Assembly: GCF_013116825.1 (NCBI RefSeq)
Contig: NZ_JABFNS010000005.1
Coordinates: 1-64,000, forward strand
Length of the DNA: 64,000 nt
Source: Myxococcus xanthus
GTDB lineage: Bacteria; Myxococcota; Myxococcia; Myxococcales; Myxococcaceae
Reading direction: 5' to 3'
The notes beneath the pieces are model-generated. The model was given only the letters and a program-made list of their open reading frames with translations. It was not told where the DNA came from and ran no database searches. Positions 1 through 23,176 of this stretch are shown piece by piece. Numbering within the stretch: the first letter of the stretch is position 1; every line of letters starts with the position of its first letter. The translations under genes were made by a program, and so were the position numbers.

Positions 1-14614
<14,614 letters not shown>

Positions 14615-14628
<14 letters not shown>

Positions 14629-17176
14629 GGAGGAACTCGATGCCCAGGCCCAGCTCCTTGAAGTACTTGGGCGTCCCCCTGATGAGCCGCCGCTCTCCCT
14701 CCGTCTTCTTGAAGAGGTAGACCGGCATCGTGAGGCGCACGCCCACCATCTCCGCCAGGTCCACGCCCAGGCGGGCCTCTGGGACCGTCAGCGCCCATTC
14801 GTTGGGATGGCTGAGGTAGCCCGCGGACACGCCCAGTCCGGCGCGCCACCGGGCGTACGGCCCCAGGTCGAGGAACGGAATCGCGCCGGAGAAGCCGTCC
14901 ATGTCGGAGACACAGTCGATGTAGAGGCCCAGCGAGGCCCAACGGATGCGGGTGTCGTTGGGCACGAGCTGGTCCATGTCCCGAACGCCCAGCCCGGACA
15001 GCACGGCGCCGAAGCGCCACTCATTGCGGCTGTAGGTGTAGTCCTCGCGCCCCTGCTCGGACGCGAGGAACGGAAGCTCCACGCCCACGCCCACGCCGCG
15101 CTGGCGCATGGCGCTGAGCGTCCAGACGTGGTGCGGCTTCGAGTACGTCAGCCACTCGTCCAGGAACGCGGCGCCCGCGGGACGGAGCGGAATCTTGAGG
15201 TTGCCCCGCTGCTGCGTGACGAGGCTGTGGAAGGCCGTGCCCACGCGTTGGCGGACCGGGATGAGGTCCTCTCGGGTCCCCGTGGCTTCAAGCTCCTCCA
15301 TGACGCCTTCGCTGTACTGGTAGCCCACGTCGCCCAGCACGGAGAGCAGGTCGTCGACCCGCCCCTTCTGGAGCTGTCCCGCTTCCGCCCTCCGCGTCAG
15401 GGCATCGGTGGCCTGACGCAGCCGCCCCAACTGCGGCGTCGTCGCGCAGTCATTGCCCACGACACAGCGGAAGCCGGGCGAGTCGATGCCCAGGACGTTC
15501 AGGACGCGGAGCTCGCGATCCTTCAGGCGCTCCTTGCCGGTGCGAGGCACCAGCAGGTCGACGGCGCGCGTCGAGGTGAGCTGGGTTGACAGGAAACGGA
15601 TGGCGTCCTGCATGCCACGGTAGAAGTCGTGCTCGCGGAAGCGCCGGTCGAAGAAGCCCATCATCGCGAACTGGAACTCCGACGGGAGCACCGACGTGCG
15701 GCGAGGAATCTGGATGCGGCCCGACAGATTGATGTCGTGCTCCAGGGTGTTGAGCACGGCGCTGTCGCGCGCGGCGTTCAGCACGTTGCCCAGGTACTGG
15801 AAGTAGGCCTCGTCCAATGGGCTGCGGGAGCGATCCGGCCGTTCGGGCGCTGATGCCCAGTCCCAGGCGACCGCGTCCTGGTCCAGGTAGACGACGGGGA
15901 ATCGCTCGCGATTGAGCGTCGTCTCCCCCGAGGTGCTGCGCTCCACCCACCGCGAGCCGAGCCGCACCGCCAGGTCCACGGGGTTGTTGTTGAGCACGCC
16001 GCCGTCAATGAGCTTGAGGGACTCCAGGGGCCCCCATTGCGTCTGGTTGAAGAAGGAGACCTCGACGGGGACAGGCGGGAACGCGAGCGGAAAGGCCCCG
16101 GAGGCCTGCGGCGTGAGCAGCAGGTTCGACAGGGACACCTCATGTCCGCCGTCGCCCGTCGGTTGGGCGCCCAGCGCCGGGTAGTACGCGAACTCCTTGG
16201 GCTTCACCCCGATGTGGGGGAACGACGCGCTCGCCGCGCCTTCCATGAATGGCAGCCGGGCGGTGAGCTTCCCTTCGCCCTGCGTCATCACCTGGACGAC
16301 CAGCTTCTCCGTCACGCGCTTCAGCTTGAACTGGGCGTCGGGGCCGCCCTCGCCGAACGGAACTTCGCGCCCGCGCAGGTTCGTCACGGTGATGCCGTAG
16401 GCGAAGCTGCAGTCCTCCTTGAAGCGGGTCGTCTGGGCCTTCTTCAGGATGAGCTGCAGGGTGTCCTGCATGTGGGGCTCGCTGAAGAGGTGCGTGCCCT
16501 GAGGTGGCTCATTCCGCTCTTCGGGGAGCAGCCGGCCCAGGTCGAGCTGGTCGATCCACACGGTCCAGAAGAGGCTCTGCTCTGGAGACCACGTGGGCTG
16601 TGCGAACGCCGTGTCACACGAAGCCAGCCCCCCGAGCAGCGCGTTCACCGCCCCCGCCGAGGCGCCCGTCCACACACGCGGCGCCGGGTTGCCCAGGTCC
16701 GCCTGCGCGCCTTCTCGCTGCGCGACGCTCCAGAACCGGACCAGCGTGGAGAGGAACCCCGCCTGATACGCGCCCAGGCTGATGCCGCCGCTGACGACCA
16801 GGGCCGGCGCGCTGCGCTCCGTCTCCTCGGCCAGGGCGCGGGCCTGCGCGGGGTCTTCGATGTGCAGCGGCAGGAACGGCGTTCCCTCGGGGACGAGCGC
16901 GGTGTCCTTCGCGAAGGCGCCACCGTTCGGCGGAACGGGCGGCGCCTCGGGGCTCACCGCCGGAACGTCTTCAGTGACAGCGCTGGCTGGCACTTCGCCC
17001 GGTTCGGCCTGGGGTGGCGCCGCTGGCGCATCAGGTGAGGCGTCCGCCGGCACGGGGTTGGCGGGCGTGGAGGCGTCCTCGGCCTCGGAGGGCGCCGGTG
17101 GGACGGCTTGCGCCTGCGCGGTGCTGCTGGCTGCGAGCAGGACCACGGCACAGGCACGAAGAAGGATCTTGGGCAT
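14615..17176 (-). CDS. Patatin-like phospholipase with secretion signal and possible C-terminal beta-barrel
   Basis: The protein has 853 residues. The start at 17176 gives a typical signal peptide (MPKILLRACAVVLLAASSTAQA) followed by a Pro/Ala-rich linker; the open frame upstream to 17494 has no signal and is rejected. The patatin fold is shown by the glycine-rich oxyanion motif SGGISLGAYQAG, the nucleophile elbow GASAG (Ser173) and the DGG catalytic aspartate motif (Asp391, LIDGGVLNNNP). Family members hydrolyse acyl esters of phospholipids with a Ser-Asp dyad. The last 200 residues are rich in alternating aromatic and polar residues and end in Trp, which would suit an outer-membrane barrel; this is inference. 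The stop lies 14 bp inside the 3' end of the convergent synthetase gene. The gene may be transcribed separately from dedA, since a strong hairpin lies between them. Confidence 0.88.
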
Positions 17177-17255
17177 TCGCGGGCTCAGATGAGGGTCGAC
17201 GTTGAGGCTATCCCTCAATCCTGACCCTGATCCCGGAAGCCCGGCAACCACGGAA

Positions 17256-17285
17256 GGCGCCGGGGAAGCTGTCGTCCCCGGCGCC
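17256..17285 (-). terminator. Strong stem-loop after the dedA-family gene
   Basis: A perfect 11-bp inverted repeat (arms 17256-17266 and 17275-17285, 8-nt loop) lies 16 bp downstream of the stop of the DedA gene on the minus strand. There is no long T-run, which is common for terminators in high-GC genomes. It sits between that gene and the phospholipase gene. Confidence 0.6.
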
Positions 17286-17301
17286 CTCGGTTCGAAGTGG
17301 C

Positions 17302-18081
17302 CTACGACTTCTGCAGCTCGTGCGAGCTGTCGGCGGCGGCCTGCTCCGGCGCCGCGACGAACAGGGCGTCGCCCGTGCTGGACACCTGGGGACGCAGCGG
17401 CGCGGCCACGGACTCGTGGACGAGCGCGGGAACCGCCACGGGCTCCACGATGGCGGCGGCCTGGGCGCGCTGCGCGGCCTGCCGGCGGCGCCACACGAAG
17501 TAGCCGATGGCGGCCACGGCCAGCACGCCCATTACGGCGAACTGCCCTTCCTTGAACTTGGAGATCATCGTGTCCAACTCGCCACCGAAGTGGAAGCCGA
17601 GCCAGATGAACACGGGCGCGGACAGCAGCGCGGCCAGGCCGTCCCAGAAGATGAAGCGCCAGTAGGACATGCCCACGGAGCCCGCGGTGAAGTACGTCAC
17701 GGCGCGCACGCCCGGCATGAAGCGGGCGATGCAGACGATCTTCTGGCCGTGCTTGACGAAGAGGCCCTCCACCTTCGCGCGTTTCTCGGGTGTGACGATG
17801 CGGGCGAAGAAGCCACCGCTGCCTTCACGTCCCAGCCTCCCGCCCAGCCGGCGGCCGGCGAGGTAGATGAGGCTGTCGCCAACGATGATGCCCGCGAAGC
17901 CGACCACCATCATGACCGATAGGTTGGCGGCCCCCTTGTGGGCCAGGAAGCCCCCGAGGATGAGGGAGATGTCCTCTGGTAGAGGGACACCCAGTCCGCA
18001 GGCCACCAGGATGCCGAACACCGTGGCATAGGCGAAGAAGCCCTGAGAGTCGCCGAGGAGGTTGGTGAGAAGTTCTTGCAC
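17302..18081 (-). CDS. DedA-family membrane protein
   Basis: The protein has 259 residues with a GTG start at 18081 preceded by AGGACGA. Family features are the re-entrant segment with GVPLPEDISLILGG (about 31-44), the conserved GDSLIYLAGRRLG motif (about 67-79), the F-x-R-F/x-PG-x-R-type motif ARFMPGVRAVTYFTAGS (about 117-134), and two further hydrophobic helices. DedA proteins are inner-membrane transporters or flippases linked to undecaprenyl phosphate or phospholipid recycling and to proton-motive-force homeostasis. A C-terminal tail after about residue 205 is basic and Ala-rich (WRRRQAAQRAQAA), then low-complexity, and longer than in minimal family members. It is divergent from nothing close by: the upstream 407 bp are non-coding, so it is probably monocistronic. 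Confidence 0.9.
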   Translation of the reverse strand: MQELLTNLLGDSQGFFAYATVFGILVACGLGVPLPEDISLILGGFLAHKGAANLSVMMVVGFAGIIVGDSLIYLAGRRLGGRLGREGSGGFFARIVTPEKRAKVEGLFVKHGQKIVCIARFMPGVRAVTYFTAGSVGMSYWRFIFWDGLAALLSAPVFIWLGFHFGGELDTMISKFKEGQFAVMGVLAVAAIGYFVWRRRQAAQRAQAAAIVEPVAVPALVHESVAAPLRPQVSSTGDALFVAAPEQAAADSSHELQKS

Positions 18082-18488
18082 GCGTCGTCCTGTCCGTTCA
18101 CGTCCGAAGGGCCCGCCCCGGTAGTCACCTGAGGCCGCCCCTCTAGCGCCCAGACATCAACCGGGCGCGGGTCGTCAAAACTCCGAGTCAACAAGGGGAA
18201 CCGACCCCAAAAGTCCCTGAAACCCGGCCTCTGCCTGGGCGCTCTTCGGCGCCCGTCATCTCTTCATATTCTCCGACCGCCGCCTCCCACTGCCCCACTG
18301 TCCCGACGTCTCGCCGCCCCTTCGGGCAGCCTGCTCACCTGGGTTCCAATCGTCCAGGAGGCCCATGCCACCTCGGCCCGCACCGCGGAACGAGGTGCGA
18401 GCGCTAGCCACCAGGCCCTACTCGATCCGCAGAGCCAGCGCCGCCGCGCAGCTTAACCACCGCCTGCCCGAATGGCGTCTCCTTCAGC
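18082..18488. other. Intergenic region without a gene
   Basis: These 407 bp lie upstream of the DedA gene and downstream of the cyclic-nucleotide-binding gene, both on the minus strand. No convincing reading frame or RNA is seen. A 6-bp GC hairpin (GGGCGC/GCGCCC, 18237-18254) is present but has no T-run. TTGAC-like boxes on the minus strand near 18175-18195 could serve the DedA gene, but no good -10 was found. Confidence 0.6.
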
Positions 18489-18959
18489 TCAGGCCGCGGG
18501 CGCTTTTCCGATGAGCGTGCGCAGCATGTCCCGGTTGTCCCGAGCCTTCTGGCCGAAGTGCGCGACGATGCCCATCAGCAGCTTCACGCAGGCCTGCGGC
18601 TTGGTGGCCAGGAGTTTCTGGAAATCCGCGGCGCGAATCTCCAAGGCCAACACGTCGGTGACGGCGGTGGCGGTGCACAGCCGCTCACCCTTCTGCACCA
18701 GGGCCAGCTCCCCCAGGGGTTCGCCGGAGCCGACCTCACCCAGGGATACATCCTCGCCCCCTGCGCTCTTGGCGCTCAGGCGCACGGTGCCCTCGCCCAC
18801 GATGAGGAGCGAATCCCCCGTCTTGCCTTCAGCGAAGAGCGCGGTTCCCTTGGGGAACGCACGGGCAACGGCGACCCCGGCGAAGATCTGGATGCCGGTG
18901 TCCGTGAACCCCTTGAACAGCGGACACGCCTTGAGCGTTGTGGCAGGCACGAGAGCCAT
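18489..18959 (-). CDS. Small cyclic-nucleotide-binding-domain protein
   Basis: The protein has 156 residues and consists almost entirely of one cNMP-binding beta-roll. The N-terminal CPLFKGFTDTGIQIFAG helix and the segment FPKGTALFAEGKTGDSLLIV are typical of the Crp/PKA-R family. The phosphate-binding cassette region reads GSGEPLGELALVQKGERLCT; it has the Gly-Glu-Leu-Ala core, but Lys replaces the usual Arg pattern, so ligand binding is uncertain. There is no helix-turn-helix, so it is not itself a transcription factor of the Crp type. AGGAGC precedes the ATG. It is last in a probable operon after the gamma carbonic anhydrase gene (41-bp gap). Partner unknown. Confidence 0.85.
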   Translation of the reverse strand: MALVPATTLKACPLFKGFTDTGIQIFAGVAVARAFPKGTALFAEGKTGDSLLIVGEGTVRLSAKSAGGEDVSLGEVGSGEPLGELALVQKGERLCTATAVTDVLALEIRAADFQKLLATKPQACVKLLMGIVAHFGQKARDNRDMLRTLIGKAPAA

Positions 18960-19000
18960 GGATGTGCTCCTAACACGCCCAGCGTAGGCCCGCGAGCGAC

Positions 19001-19516
19001 TCAGCGGTCCGTGTGGTACTCGGCCGCGAGCAGCACGTAGTGCTGGGCGGACATCAAGAGGAACTCACGCTCCGCCTCGGTGATGGGCCGCTTCACCCGG
19101 CCCGGGGAGCCCACCACCAGGGAGCCTGGGGGGATCTTCGTGCCCGGCGTCAGCAGGGCGCCCGCGCCGATGATGCAGTCGTCCCCCACCTCCGCGTCGT
19201 CCATCACGGTGGCGCCCATGCCCACCAGCACCCGGTTGCCGATGGTGCACCCATGGAGGATGACGTGGTGCCCCACCGTCACGTCGTCCCCCACCGTGGT
19301 GGCGGACCTGCCGCTGGTGACGTGAATCAGGGACAGGTCCTGCACGTTGGTGCGCTTCCCGATGCGGATGGGATTCACGTCCCCGCGCAGCACGCAGTTG
19401 AACCAGATGGAGGAGTCCTCCCCCACCTCGACGTCACCCACCAACTGGGCGGAGTCGTCCACGAAGCAGCCGGGGTGGACGCGGGGGGAGACACCTCGGA
19501 ATGGCCTCTGGGGCAT
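19001..19516 (-). CDS. Gamma-class carbonic anhydrase family protein (left-handed beta-helix)
   Basis: The protein has 171 residues, a normal length for the YrdA/PaaY/CaiE group. Hexapeptide repeats run through residues 20-150 (for example VGDVEV, VGDDVTV, VGMGATV, IGAGALL). The metal ligands are recognisable: His65 in SLIHV, and His83 and His88 in VGHHVILHG, with the same 5-residue spacing as the archaeal Cam enzyme. The family forms trimers that bind Zn or Fe at subunit interfaces; many bacterial members show weak or no CO2 hydration, so the activity is uncertain. Its start is 4 bp from the miaB stop, so it is almost certainly co-transcribed and perhaps translationally coupled with miaB. 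Confidence 0.9.
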   Translation of the reverse strand: MPQRPFRGVSPRVHPGCFVDDSAQLVGDVEVGEDSSIWFNCVLRGDVNPIRIGKRTNVQDLSLIHVTSGRSATTVGDDVTVGHHVILHGCTIGNRVLVGMGATVMDDAEVGDDCIIGAGALLTPGTKIPPGSLVVGSPGRVKRPITEAEREFLLMSAQHYVLLAAEYHTDR

Positions 19517-19520
19517 GGGG

Positions 19521-20909
19521 CTACGCCTCCGCGACGACGTGGAACGGCGCCTCGGCCATGGGCACCTGCAGCGGCTCCACCGTGGGGGGCTTGAGCAGGG
19601 CCACCTGCTTGCCCGCGAGCTGGTTGGGCGTGGCGCGCTCCACCTTCACCGTCACGAAGGCGCCCGCGGGGGCGTCCCCTTCGAAGTTGACGGTGCGGTT
19701 CTCCGGCGTGCGGCCGAAGCGCTTGGTGGCGTCGTAGCGCGAGTGCCCCTCCACCATGACCTCCACCTCCGAGCCCACGAGCGCCGCGGTGATTTCGCCG
19801 CTGATGCGCCGCTGGAGCTTCTGCAGCCGCTCCAGGCGGGCGATCTTCACCTCGTGCGGCACCGGGCCCCAGTCCTTCTCGCGCAGGGCCGCGCCCGTCT
19901 TGGGCCGCGGGCTGTAGACGAAGGAGAACTGGTTGTCGTAGCGGACCTGCTCGGTCAGCTGCATCGTCATCTCGAACTCCTCCTCGGTCTCCCCGGGGAA
20001 GCCGACGATGATGTCCGTGGTGACGGCGATGCCCGGCCGCGCCTCGCGCAGCTTCGCCAGGCGCTCCAGGTACTGCTCCACCGTGTAGTCGCGGCGCATC
20101 ATCTTGAGGATGCGGTCGCTGCCGCACTGCACCGGCAGGTGGAAATGCGGGGTGATCTTCGGCTGGACGCGGAAGGCTTCGATCAGCTCGTCGGACAGGT
20201 CGTGCGGGTGGCTGGTGGTGAAGCGCACGCGCTCGATGCCGGGGACCTCCGCGGTGCGCAGCAGGAGCTGCGCGAAGGAGATGCCGCCCGCGTACGAGTT
20301 CACGTTCTGGCCGATGAGCGTCACCTCGCGCACGCCCACCTTCGCCAGGTCCGCCACCTCGACGAGCACGTCGGGGAACGCCCGGCTCACCTCGCGGCCA
20401 CGCGTGTGCGGCACGATGCAGAACGAGCAGACGTTGTCACAGCCCTTCATCACCGTGACGAACTCGGTGACCTTGCCGCGGGACGTCTCCGGGTCGGCGC
20501 GCGGGAAGACGTACTCCTCCGAGTTCACGAAGGCCGTCTCCACCACCCGCTCCCGCTCCGCGGACACCCGGCCGATGATGTCCGGCAGGCGCGCGATGTT
20601 GTCGGGGCCGAAGACGAAGTCCAGGTACGGCACCTTCTTGAGGAGCTTGTCCTTCTCCTGCTGCGCCACGCACCCGCCCACGCCAATCAGCGCGCCACGG
20701 CTGGCCTTCACCGGCTTGTACCGCCCCAGGGCGGACAGCATCTTGTCCTCCGCCTTCTCCCGGATGGAGCAGGTGTTGAGGATGATGAGGTCGGCGTTGT
20801 CCGGCACCGGCGTCGGCGCGTAGGACATCTGGCTCAACACCTCGCTCATGCGGAGCGAGTCGTTGACGTTCATCTGGCAGCCGAAGGTGTGGATGAAATA
20901 GCGCTTCAT
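19521..20909 (-). CDS. miaB: tRNA-2-methylthio-N6-dimethylallyladenosine synthase MiaB
   Basis: The protein has 462 residues, the usual MiaB length. The N-terminal UPF0004 domain carries the three auxiliary Fe-S cysteines Cys11 (FGCQMN), Cys47 (LNTCSIREKAE) and Cys80 (VGGC). The radical-SAM cluster motif is CDNVCSFC (Cys157, 161, 164). A C-terminal TRAM domain ends the protein (VGSEVEVMVEGHS, with A-TPNQLAGKQV near the end). MiaB adds the methylthio group to i6A37 of tRNAs reading UNN codons. The sequence CSIREKAEDK is diagnostic of MiaB rather than RimO or MtaB. It sits between a small charged protein gene (73 bp upstream) and the carbonic anhydrase gene (4 bp downstream). Confidence 0.97.
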   Translation of the reverse strand: MKRYFIHTFGCQMNVNDSLRMSEVLSQMSYAPTPVPDNADLIILNTCSIREKAEDKMLSALGRYKPVKASRGALIGVGGCVAQQEKDKLLKKVPYLDFVFGPDNIARLPDIIGRVSAERERVVETAFVNSEEYVFPRADPETSRGKVTEFVTVMKGCDNVCSFCIVPHTRGREVSRAFPDVLVEVADLAKVGVREVTLIGQNVNSYAGGISFAQLLLRTAEVPGIERVRFTTSHPHDLSDELIEAFRVQPKITPHFHLPVQCGSDRILKMMRRDYTVEQYLERLAKLREARPGIAVTTDIIVGFPGETEEEFEMTMQLTEQVRYDNQFSFVYSPRPKTGAALREKDWGPVPHEVKIARLERLQKLQRRISGEITAALVGSEVEVMVEGHSRYDATKRFGRTPENRTVNFEGDAPAGAFVTVKVERATPNQLAGKQVALLKPPTVEPLQVPMAEAPFHVVAEA

Positions 20910-20982
20910 GGAAGAACCCTGAGCAAGTACGTGCCCTTATCCGATGGCCGGACGCGGAATGCAACCAGCCGCCCGCCCGCCT

Positions 20983-21492
20983 TCATCCCCGGCTGAGCAG
21001 GTGCGTCAGGCGGGTGTGCAGGTCCACCAGCTCCGCTTCGCGGGCCCGGAGCAGCACCAGGGCGTCCTCGCCGTAACGCCGCGCCAGGGCGTTGGTTTCG
21101 CGCTCCTGCTTGGCCAACTCGTCCTGGATGCGGCCCTTGAGCTCGTCCGCCGCGCCGCCCTGGAGCTGCCCCAGCTTGTCCTGGAGCTTGCGGACCGCCC
21201 AGCGCCGCCCGCCGAAGGCTCGCAGCAGCGCGCTGCCCTGCTCCGCCGTCTTGGGGTCCAGCCCCGACGCGGCCAGGGCCTCGGTGTGGGCCTTGGCCAG
21301 GGTCTCCGTTCCCTGCCCGGAGGCCTGGGCAAGGTAGGTCTGCTGGTAGCGGACCAGGGCGTCGAGCATCGCCGCGTCCAGCGGGGGGGCGGCCCAGCGG
21401 AGGGTGCGGTCGTCGGCGGCGGTGAGGTCGGTGGACGACTCCCGGTTGGGGACGTCCTGGAAGCCGTTGTCGTCGAAGAGGAAGGAAGACAT
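20983..21492 (-). CDS. Small charged, mostly helical protein of unknown function
   Basis: The protein has 169 residues. The ATG at 21492 is chosen because it lies 32 bp after the VWA gene stop; the longer open frame is an out-of-frame shadow of that gene. After a variable N-terminus (FLFDDNGFQDVP) it is nearly all predicted helix with long runs of Glu, Lys, Arg, Gln and Ala (KLQDKLGQLQGGAADELKGR), ending in a coiled-coil-like segment AREAELVDLHTRLTHLL. No enzyme motif is seen. Its position directly downstream of a CoxE-type VWA protein suggests it may be a partner of that protein. Function unknown. Confidence 0.75.
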   Translation of the reverse strand: MSSFLFDDNGFQDVPNRESSTDLTAADDRTLRWAAPPLDAAMLDALVRYQQTYLAQASGQGTETLAKAHTEALAASGLDPKTAEQGSALLRAFGGRRWAVRKLQDKLGQLQGGAADELKGRIQDELAKQERETNALARRYGEDALVLLRAREAELVDLHTRLTHLLSRG

Positions 21493-21524
21493 GGGAGGTG
21501 CCTTGCGGGGGAATGGGCCCGGGA

Positions 21525-22922
21525 CTACGCGGGCACGAGCTGGTCGGCGATCCGGGCCAGGTCCGACACGGAGGTGACGACGACGGCCTGGTGGCAGTGC
21601 TTCTCGTAGGTGAGCATCTCGCTGTCGCCAATGCCCCAGTTGCCACGCTCCTCGGGGCAGATCCACAAGAGCCGCTTCGCCTTGCGGCGCAGGTCCTTGA
21701 GGGCCCAGGCGTTGTTCGCGTTGTAGTTGTTCCGCCCGTCGCCAATCACCATCACGGTGGTCCGGCGGGTGATGCTGCCCAGGTGGTCCCGGGTGAAGTC
21801 GGCCAGGGCCCGGCCGTAGTTGGAGTTCGCGCTCAGGGACACCGTCTTGCCCGCGGTGGCCATGTCGATGGCGGCGTCGACCTCCAGGTCCTTGAAGTAC
21901 TGCGTCACCTCGCCCACGTCGGACACGAAGACGAACGAGCGCACGCGGACGAAGAGCGACTGCATCGTGTGCATGAACAGCAGCATCATCCGTGACGCCT
22001 GACGGACGGAGTCGGACACGTCGCAGAGCACCACCAGCTCCGGGCGCTCGGGGCGGCGGCTGCGGAACTGGGGCACCATGGGCACCCCGCCCCACGGCAG
22101 GTTCCGGCGCAGGGTGCGCCGCACGTTGAGGGCGCCCTTGCGGTGCGAGCGCTGCTTCCGGATGAGCCGGCTGCGCAGCTTCTCCGCCAGGGTGCGCACG
22201 GCAGACTCCATCTGGTCCACCTCCGCCTGGGTGAGCAGGTGCAGCGGCTTGTCCGCGGCGGTGTCGGTGCGGCGGCGGATGCGGGCCTCCGCCTGACGCT
22301 TCACTTCCTGGCGTGCGGCGTCCTCGATCTTCCGCATCGCGGCGGCGACATGGCGCGAGACAATCTCCACCCCTTCGGGGGTGAGGCCGCGGGCTCGCAG
22401 CTCGTCCTCGAGCGACTTCATGTCGTTCCGGGCCTTGTCCGCCCCAGCCGCCGCCAGCATGCGCCGGGAGAAGAACCCCGCCTGGAGCGGGCTCTCCATT
22501 CGCGACAGGTCCAACTGCAGCGAGGCCATCCGGAAGATCTGCGCCAGCCGGGCCCGGTCTCCCATCAGCACGGCCTGGGCCAGGGGGGACATCTCCGGGA
22601 GGAGCTGGTGCATCTGGATGAGGACCATCTTCAGCAGGTCGCCCTCCAGGTAGCCTTCCTCCTCCAATTGCTGCGCCAGCGACTTGTCGATGTCCTCGAA
22701 CGTCCTCGCCGCGCCGGAGAAGTAGAACTCGAAGGCCCGGTTGAAGGTGTCCACGTCCAGCTCACGCTTCACCAGCGTGGTGCGGAGCACCGAACGGAAC
22801 AGGTTCCGGTCTTTGAGGCCTACCTCGGACGTGGCGCGCAGCGCGTCCTGGACCTCGGACGTACTGACACGCACACCGTTCTGGCGAAGGACCTCGGCGA
22901 ACTCGACGATGCGGGCATCCAC
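21525..22922 (-). CDS. VWA domain-containing protein, CoxE-like
   Basis: The predicted protein has 465 residues. The GTG at 22922 is preferred because the conserved family N-terminus (ARIVEFAEVLRQNGVRVS) begins right there; the open frame extends 50 codons further but that part is unrelated and Cys-rich. Residues 1-200 are the helical CoxE-family N-terminal region, followed by a basic linker (RKQRSHRKGALNVRRTLRR) and a von Willebrand A domain. The MIDAS motif DVSDS begins the domain (VVLCDVSDSVRQAS), the later conserved Asp is in VFVSDVGEVTQ, and the end has VIGDGRNNYN. CoxE proteins usually work with MoxR-type AAA ATPases in metallo-enzyme maturation; no such ATPase gene lies beside it here. 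Confidence 0.85.
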   Translation of the reverse strand: MDARIVEFAEVLRQNGVRVSTSEVQDALRATSEVGLKDRNLFRSVLRTTLVKRELDVDTFNRAFEFYFSGAARTFEDIDKSLAQQLEEEGYLEGDLLKMVLIQMHQLLPEMSPLAQAVLMGDRARLAQIFRMASLQLDLSRMESPLQAGFFSRRMLAAAGADKARNDMKSLEDELRARGLTPEGVEIVSRHVAAAMRKIEDAARQEVKRQAEARIRRRTDTAADKPLHLLTQAEVDQMESAVRTLAEKLRSRLIRKQRSHRKGALNVRRTLRRNLPWGGVPMVPQFRSRRPERPELVVLCDVSDSVRQASRMMLLFMHTMQSLFVRVRSFVFVSDVGEVTQYFKDLEVDAAIDMATAGKTVSLSANSNYGRALADFTRDHLGSITRRTTVMVIGDGRNNYNANNAWALKDLRRKAKRLLWICPEERGNWGIGDSEMLTYEKHCHQAVVVTSVSDLARIADQLVPA

Positions 22923-23176
22923 GCAACCATCATGTCCGGGGATGGCCCGCGCGCAATCGGGAATGCACGACCATGAAGCGAGCGGCCGCCTGCCCCCCCT
23001 GGTACACGCGGTGTAATCACTAAAATTTACTGAATTACTATTTATTCCAGACTGGGGCTGCGGGCCACCCACTGCGGTTTCAGAGAGGAATCCGGCAAGC
23101 CGTGGCCTGAGCGCCGATGGGCGCCCGAACCCCGCTGCTCAACGAAGCAAAGACTCACAGTGCGTGCTGGCGCGAT
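22923..23176. promoter_or_regulatory. Upstream region of the VWA-miaB operon with an AT-rich block
   Basis: These 254 bp separate the VWA gene from the rRNA methyltransferase gene. Positions 23018-23052 are strikingly AT-rich for this genome (TAATCACTAAAATTTACTG and following). The block lies about 100 bp before the VWA start, where a promoter would be expected on the minus strand. No clear -35/-10 pair could be fixed. A 5-bp hairpin at 23111-23124 may help end the methyltransferase transcript. Confidence 0.45.

Noticed and set aside
18237-18254. 6-bp GC hairpin upstream of the DedA gene
   Set aside because: Expected by chance in this GC content and far from either gene's end.
19347-20996. 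549-codon plus-strand open frame opposite miaB
   Set aside because: Low-complexity His/Arg/Val/Leu product with no family motif; the minus strand encodes full MiaB with all six cysteines.
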